Positions 12,679 through 14,325 of a stretch of 14,325 nucleotides of DNA are shown piece by piece. Under the pieces are notes generated by a model. That model was not told the DNA's origin. It searched no databases and saw only the letters and a list, made by a program, of their open reading frames with translations. This DNA comes from Candidatus Roizmanbacteria bacterium CG_4_9_14_0_2_um_filter_39_13 (lineage in GTDB: Bacteria; Patescibacteriota; Microgenomatia; UBA1406; GWC2-37-13): positions 1-14,325 of the forward strand of contig PFSC01000178.1 of NCBI GenBank assembly GCA_002788865.1, written 5' to 3'. Both the position numbers and the translations under genes were made by a program. The first letter of the stretch is position 1; the number at the start of each line of letters is the position of its first letter.

Positions 12679-14157
12679 ATGCTCGATCGTATTGTCAGAT
12701 CAAAGTATTTTCATAGACTCGGCGAGATGCTTGTCCCATTTTTCACCTGGGTTATCATCCTTCTCCCTCTTTGGCTTTCTCCATTTCATCCCGCAATTGT
12801 CGCGTATTTTATCATCGCATTTGACCTATACTTTCTCGTCAAGTCAATTCTTACCGCATATTATGCTACCTTATCCTACTCCCTCATCAGATCATTTCAA
12901 AATGTTGCGTTTGACAAAAATATCCAAACCATCAAAGAAGCACCTGGAATCCAACATTTTGTCATCATCCCCAACTACAAAGAACCTATATATAAAATTC
13001 ACGATACACTTCAAGCCATGGTAAACAGCGATTACCCATATGAGACCATCCATCTTGTACTTGCATTTGAAAAACGTGAAGATGAGGCGATATCAAAAGC
13101 CAAAGAGCTCCGAGACCGTTGGGGTTTTCACTTCAAAGATGTGCTCTGTTCGTATCACGAACTGATTGAGGGTGAAGTCCCCGGAAAAGCGAGTAACCAA
13201 ACATTTGCCGCACGAATCGTCGAGAAATACTGCATCGATCGTGGGTATGATTTCAAAAACACTTTGATTACTGTATGTGATGCAGACAGTTTGCTTCCAA
13301 AAAATTTCTTTTCGTATCTCACATTTGAGTTTCTCAAAGATACTGAAAAAGATTTTCATTTTTACTGGGCACCGGTGCTTTTGTACAACAATTTCTGGCA
13401 ACTTCCGTTTTTTGTACGTATACAAGCTACCTTATCGTCAATTTTGCGTTTGGCATTTTTGTCTCAAAAAAATCAACTCATCCATATTTCTACCTACTCA
13501 ACAAATCTTTGGCTTCTGAAAGAGATTGACTACTGGGATGTGGATATCATTCCCGAGGATTGGCATGTCTATTATCAAGCATTTTTCAAATTTGGGCAGC
13601 GGGTGAGAACGCTCCCATTGTATACGATCGTGAACGGAGACGCTGTATATTCGGGAACGACAATGAAGACCTTCATAAATCGCTACGAACAAGAAAAACG
13701 TTGGGCGTGGGGAGTCACAGACATATCGTATTTCTGGAACAATATGTTTATAGCCCGTCACATCCCATGGAGCGTGAAAGCAAAACGATTTTTCTATCTT
13801 GTAGAAACTCATCTTCTGTGGCCAACATCATTTTTTATACTTACGGTCAGTGGCTGGATCCCGCCGATCATAAACCCTACCTTCAAGCGTACCGTTCTTG
13901 GCTTTATACTTCCCCGTCTGACTGGATTCATTTTGACACTTGCGACTGCTATGCTGATTTTATATATTTATCTCGATGTCAAACTTCGAAGCAAGCTCAA
14001 TCAAAAAACAAAACTTGTCAATCTTCCGCTTTTTCTCGTCCAGTGGTATTTACTTCCGCTTGTTTCGCTGGTTCTTTCTTCCCTTCCCGCGCTTGACGCA
14101 CACACGAGGTTATTATTTGGCAAAAAGATCACCTATAAAGTGACTGAAAAAATATAA
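12679..14157 (+). CDS. Membrane-bound processive-type GT2 glycosyltransferase
   Basis: Predicted to build or extend a polysaccharide or glycolipid from nucleotide sugars at the inner face of the membrane. The 492-aa protein has two N-terminal membrane segments (about 18-34 and 38-60), a GT-A domain (about 90-345) and about three C-terminal membrane segments (371-392, 405-432, 449-470). The catalytic motifs of processive family-2 enzymes are visible: IPNYKEP (97-103), DAD in TVCDADSLLPKNF (D201, D203), PEDWH (E293-D294) and QEKRW (338-342), the Q-x-x-R-W motif. Cellulose- or hyaluronan-synthase-like proteins share this layout; the product cannot be told from sequence. No PilZ domain is seen. 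ATG 12679 is preferred over TTG 12664 because a TATAAT box overlaps the upstream codons. It appears to be a single-gene unit. Confidence 0.88.
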   Translation: MLDRIVRSKYFHRLGEMLVPFFTWVIILLPLWLSPFHPAIVAYFIIAFDLYFLVKSILTAYYATLSYSLIRSFQNVAFDKNIQTIKEAPGIQHFVIIPNYKEPIYKIHDTLQAMVNSDYPYETIHLVLAFEKREDEAISKAKELRDRWGFHFKDVLCSYHELIEGEVPGKASNQTFAARIVEKYCIDRGYDFKNTLITVCDADSLLPKNFFSYLTFEFLKDTEKDFHFYWAPVLLYNNFWQLPFFVRIQATLSSILRLAFLSQKNQLIHISTYSTNLWLLKEIDYWDVDIIPEDWHVYYQAFFKFGQRVRTLPLYTIVNGDAVYSGTTMKTFINRYEQEKRWAWGVTDISYFWNNMFIARHIPWSVKAKRFFYLVETHLLWPTSFFILTVSGWIPPIINPTFKRTVLGFILPRLTGFILTLATAMLILYIYLDVKLRSKLNQKTKLVNLPLFLVQWYLLPLVSLVLSSLPALDAHTRLLFGKKITYKVTEKI

Positions 14158-14250
14158 GTTTAATTTTTAATAACTAATTTCTAATTACTAAATAATGAAC
14201 AAGCACAAAATACCAATGAATAAAAATGGTCATTGGGAAATTGAAATTTG
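14158..14250. repeat. A/T-rich dispersed-repeat-like spacer
   Basis: The sequence contains TTAATAACTAATTTCTAATT, then ACCAATGAATAAAAATGGTCATTGG, whose CCAATG...CATTGG ends pair (14212-14217 / 14230-14235), then GAAATTGAAATTTGGGAAA-like units. No ORF. It is similar in kind to the arrays at 11876-11923. Confidence 0.45.
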
Positions 14251-14252
14251 GG

Positions 14253-14325
14253 AAATGATACTCCGACCCAAGGGTCGAGGTATCTCGTGTCATCCCGAAC
14301 TTGCCTGCCCGCCTCTGGAGGGATT
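14253..14325. repeat. Hairpin repeat, copy 2, plus start of a palindromic repeat cut by the window end
   Basis: A hairpin from 14257 to 14284 pairs at 12 of 13 positions if one G-U is allowed, with inner stem CGACCC/GGGTCG (14264-14269 / 14272-14277). Its outer strings are identical to those at 1103-1139. A TGTCATCCCGAACTT arm follows, carrying the 20-mer CCTGCCCGCCTCTGGAGGGA (14304-14323) shared with 3710-3729. The window ends before the closing arm. Confidence 0.65.

Noticed and set aside
13560..14096. 178-codon plus-strand ORF in another frame within the glycosyltransferase
   Set aside because: Overlaps the recognised GT2 frame, which carries the motifs and membrane segments; its composition is that of a shadow frame.

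Overview
The window looks like part of a bacterial chromosome from the Patescibacteria/CPR radiation or a similar reduced-genome lineage. This is inference. It rests on the AT-rich composition, an archaeal/eukaryotic-type tyrosyl-tRNA synthetase, spacers packed with small palindromic and A/T-rich repeats, start codons without Shine-Dalgarno sequences, and very divergent enzymes. The standard code fits: every gene reads through without in-frame TGA, and the 12 visible stops are 8 TAA, 4 TAG and no TGA.

Layout. 1-510 (+) is the C-terminal part of tyrosyl-tRNA synthetase. 555-1094 (-) is a small predicted lipoprotein. 1095-1590 is a repeat-rich spacer holding two palindromic repeats and a 219-bp MITE-like element with terminal inverted repeats and an 11-nt direct repeat on each side. 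1591-3564 (+) is transketolase, whose reading frame carries three repeat-derived in-frame insertions. 3565-3937 is a spacer with another palindrome and a good promoter. 3938-9190 (+) is a six-gene F1-ATPase-like operon. 9275-11857 (-) is a P2-type cation (Ca2+-like) ATPase. 11904-12392 (-) is a HEPN-like protein with an R-x4-H motif. 12393-12678 is a repeat-rich spacer. 12679-14157 (+) is a membrane GT2 glycosyltransferase of the processive (cellulose/hyaluronan synthase-like) type. The window ends inside another palindromic repeat.

The most interesting locus is the F1-like operon. Its order is b-like membrane anchor, delta, alpha, gamma, beta, epsilon. This is the canonical atp order with the two genes for the ion-conducting part (a, atpB, and c, atpE) absent; 373 bp without a gene lie upstream, and the next gene downstream is on the other strand. 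Walker A is intact in alpha and beta, and beta keeps its catalytic Glu and Walker B Asp. Several otherwise very conserved beta motifs are eroded, epsilon lacks its C-terminal helices, and the b-like stalk is unusually long (233 aa). The locus encodes an F1 motor head and a tethered stator but no rotor ring or ion channel. Either a and c are encoded elsewhere, or this is an F1-X0-type ATPase that drives something other than ion flow, comparable in concept to the F1-like ATPases described in mycoplasmas.

The other theme is repeat traffic. Palindromes sit in almost every spacer, shorter hairpins are nested inside some of them, and elements have been accepted in frame inside transketolase, much like Rickettsia palindromic elements.
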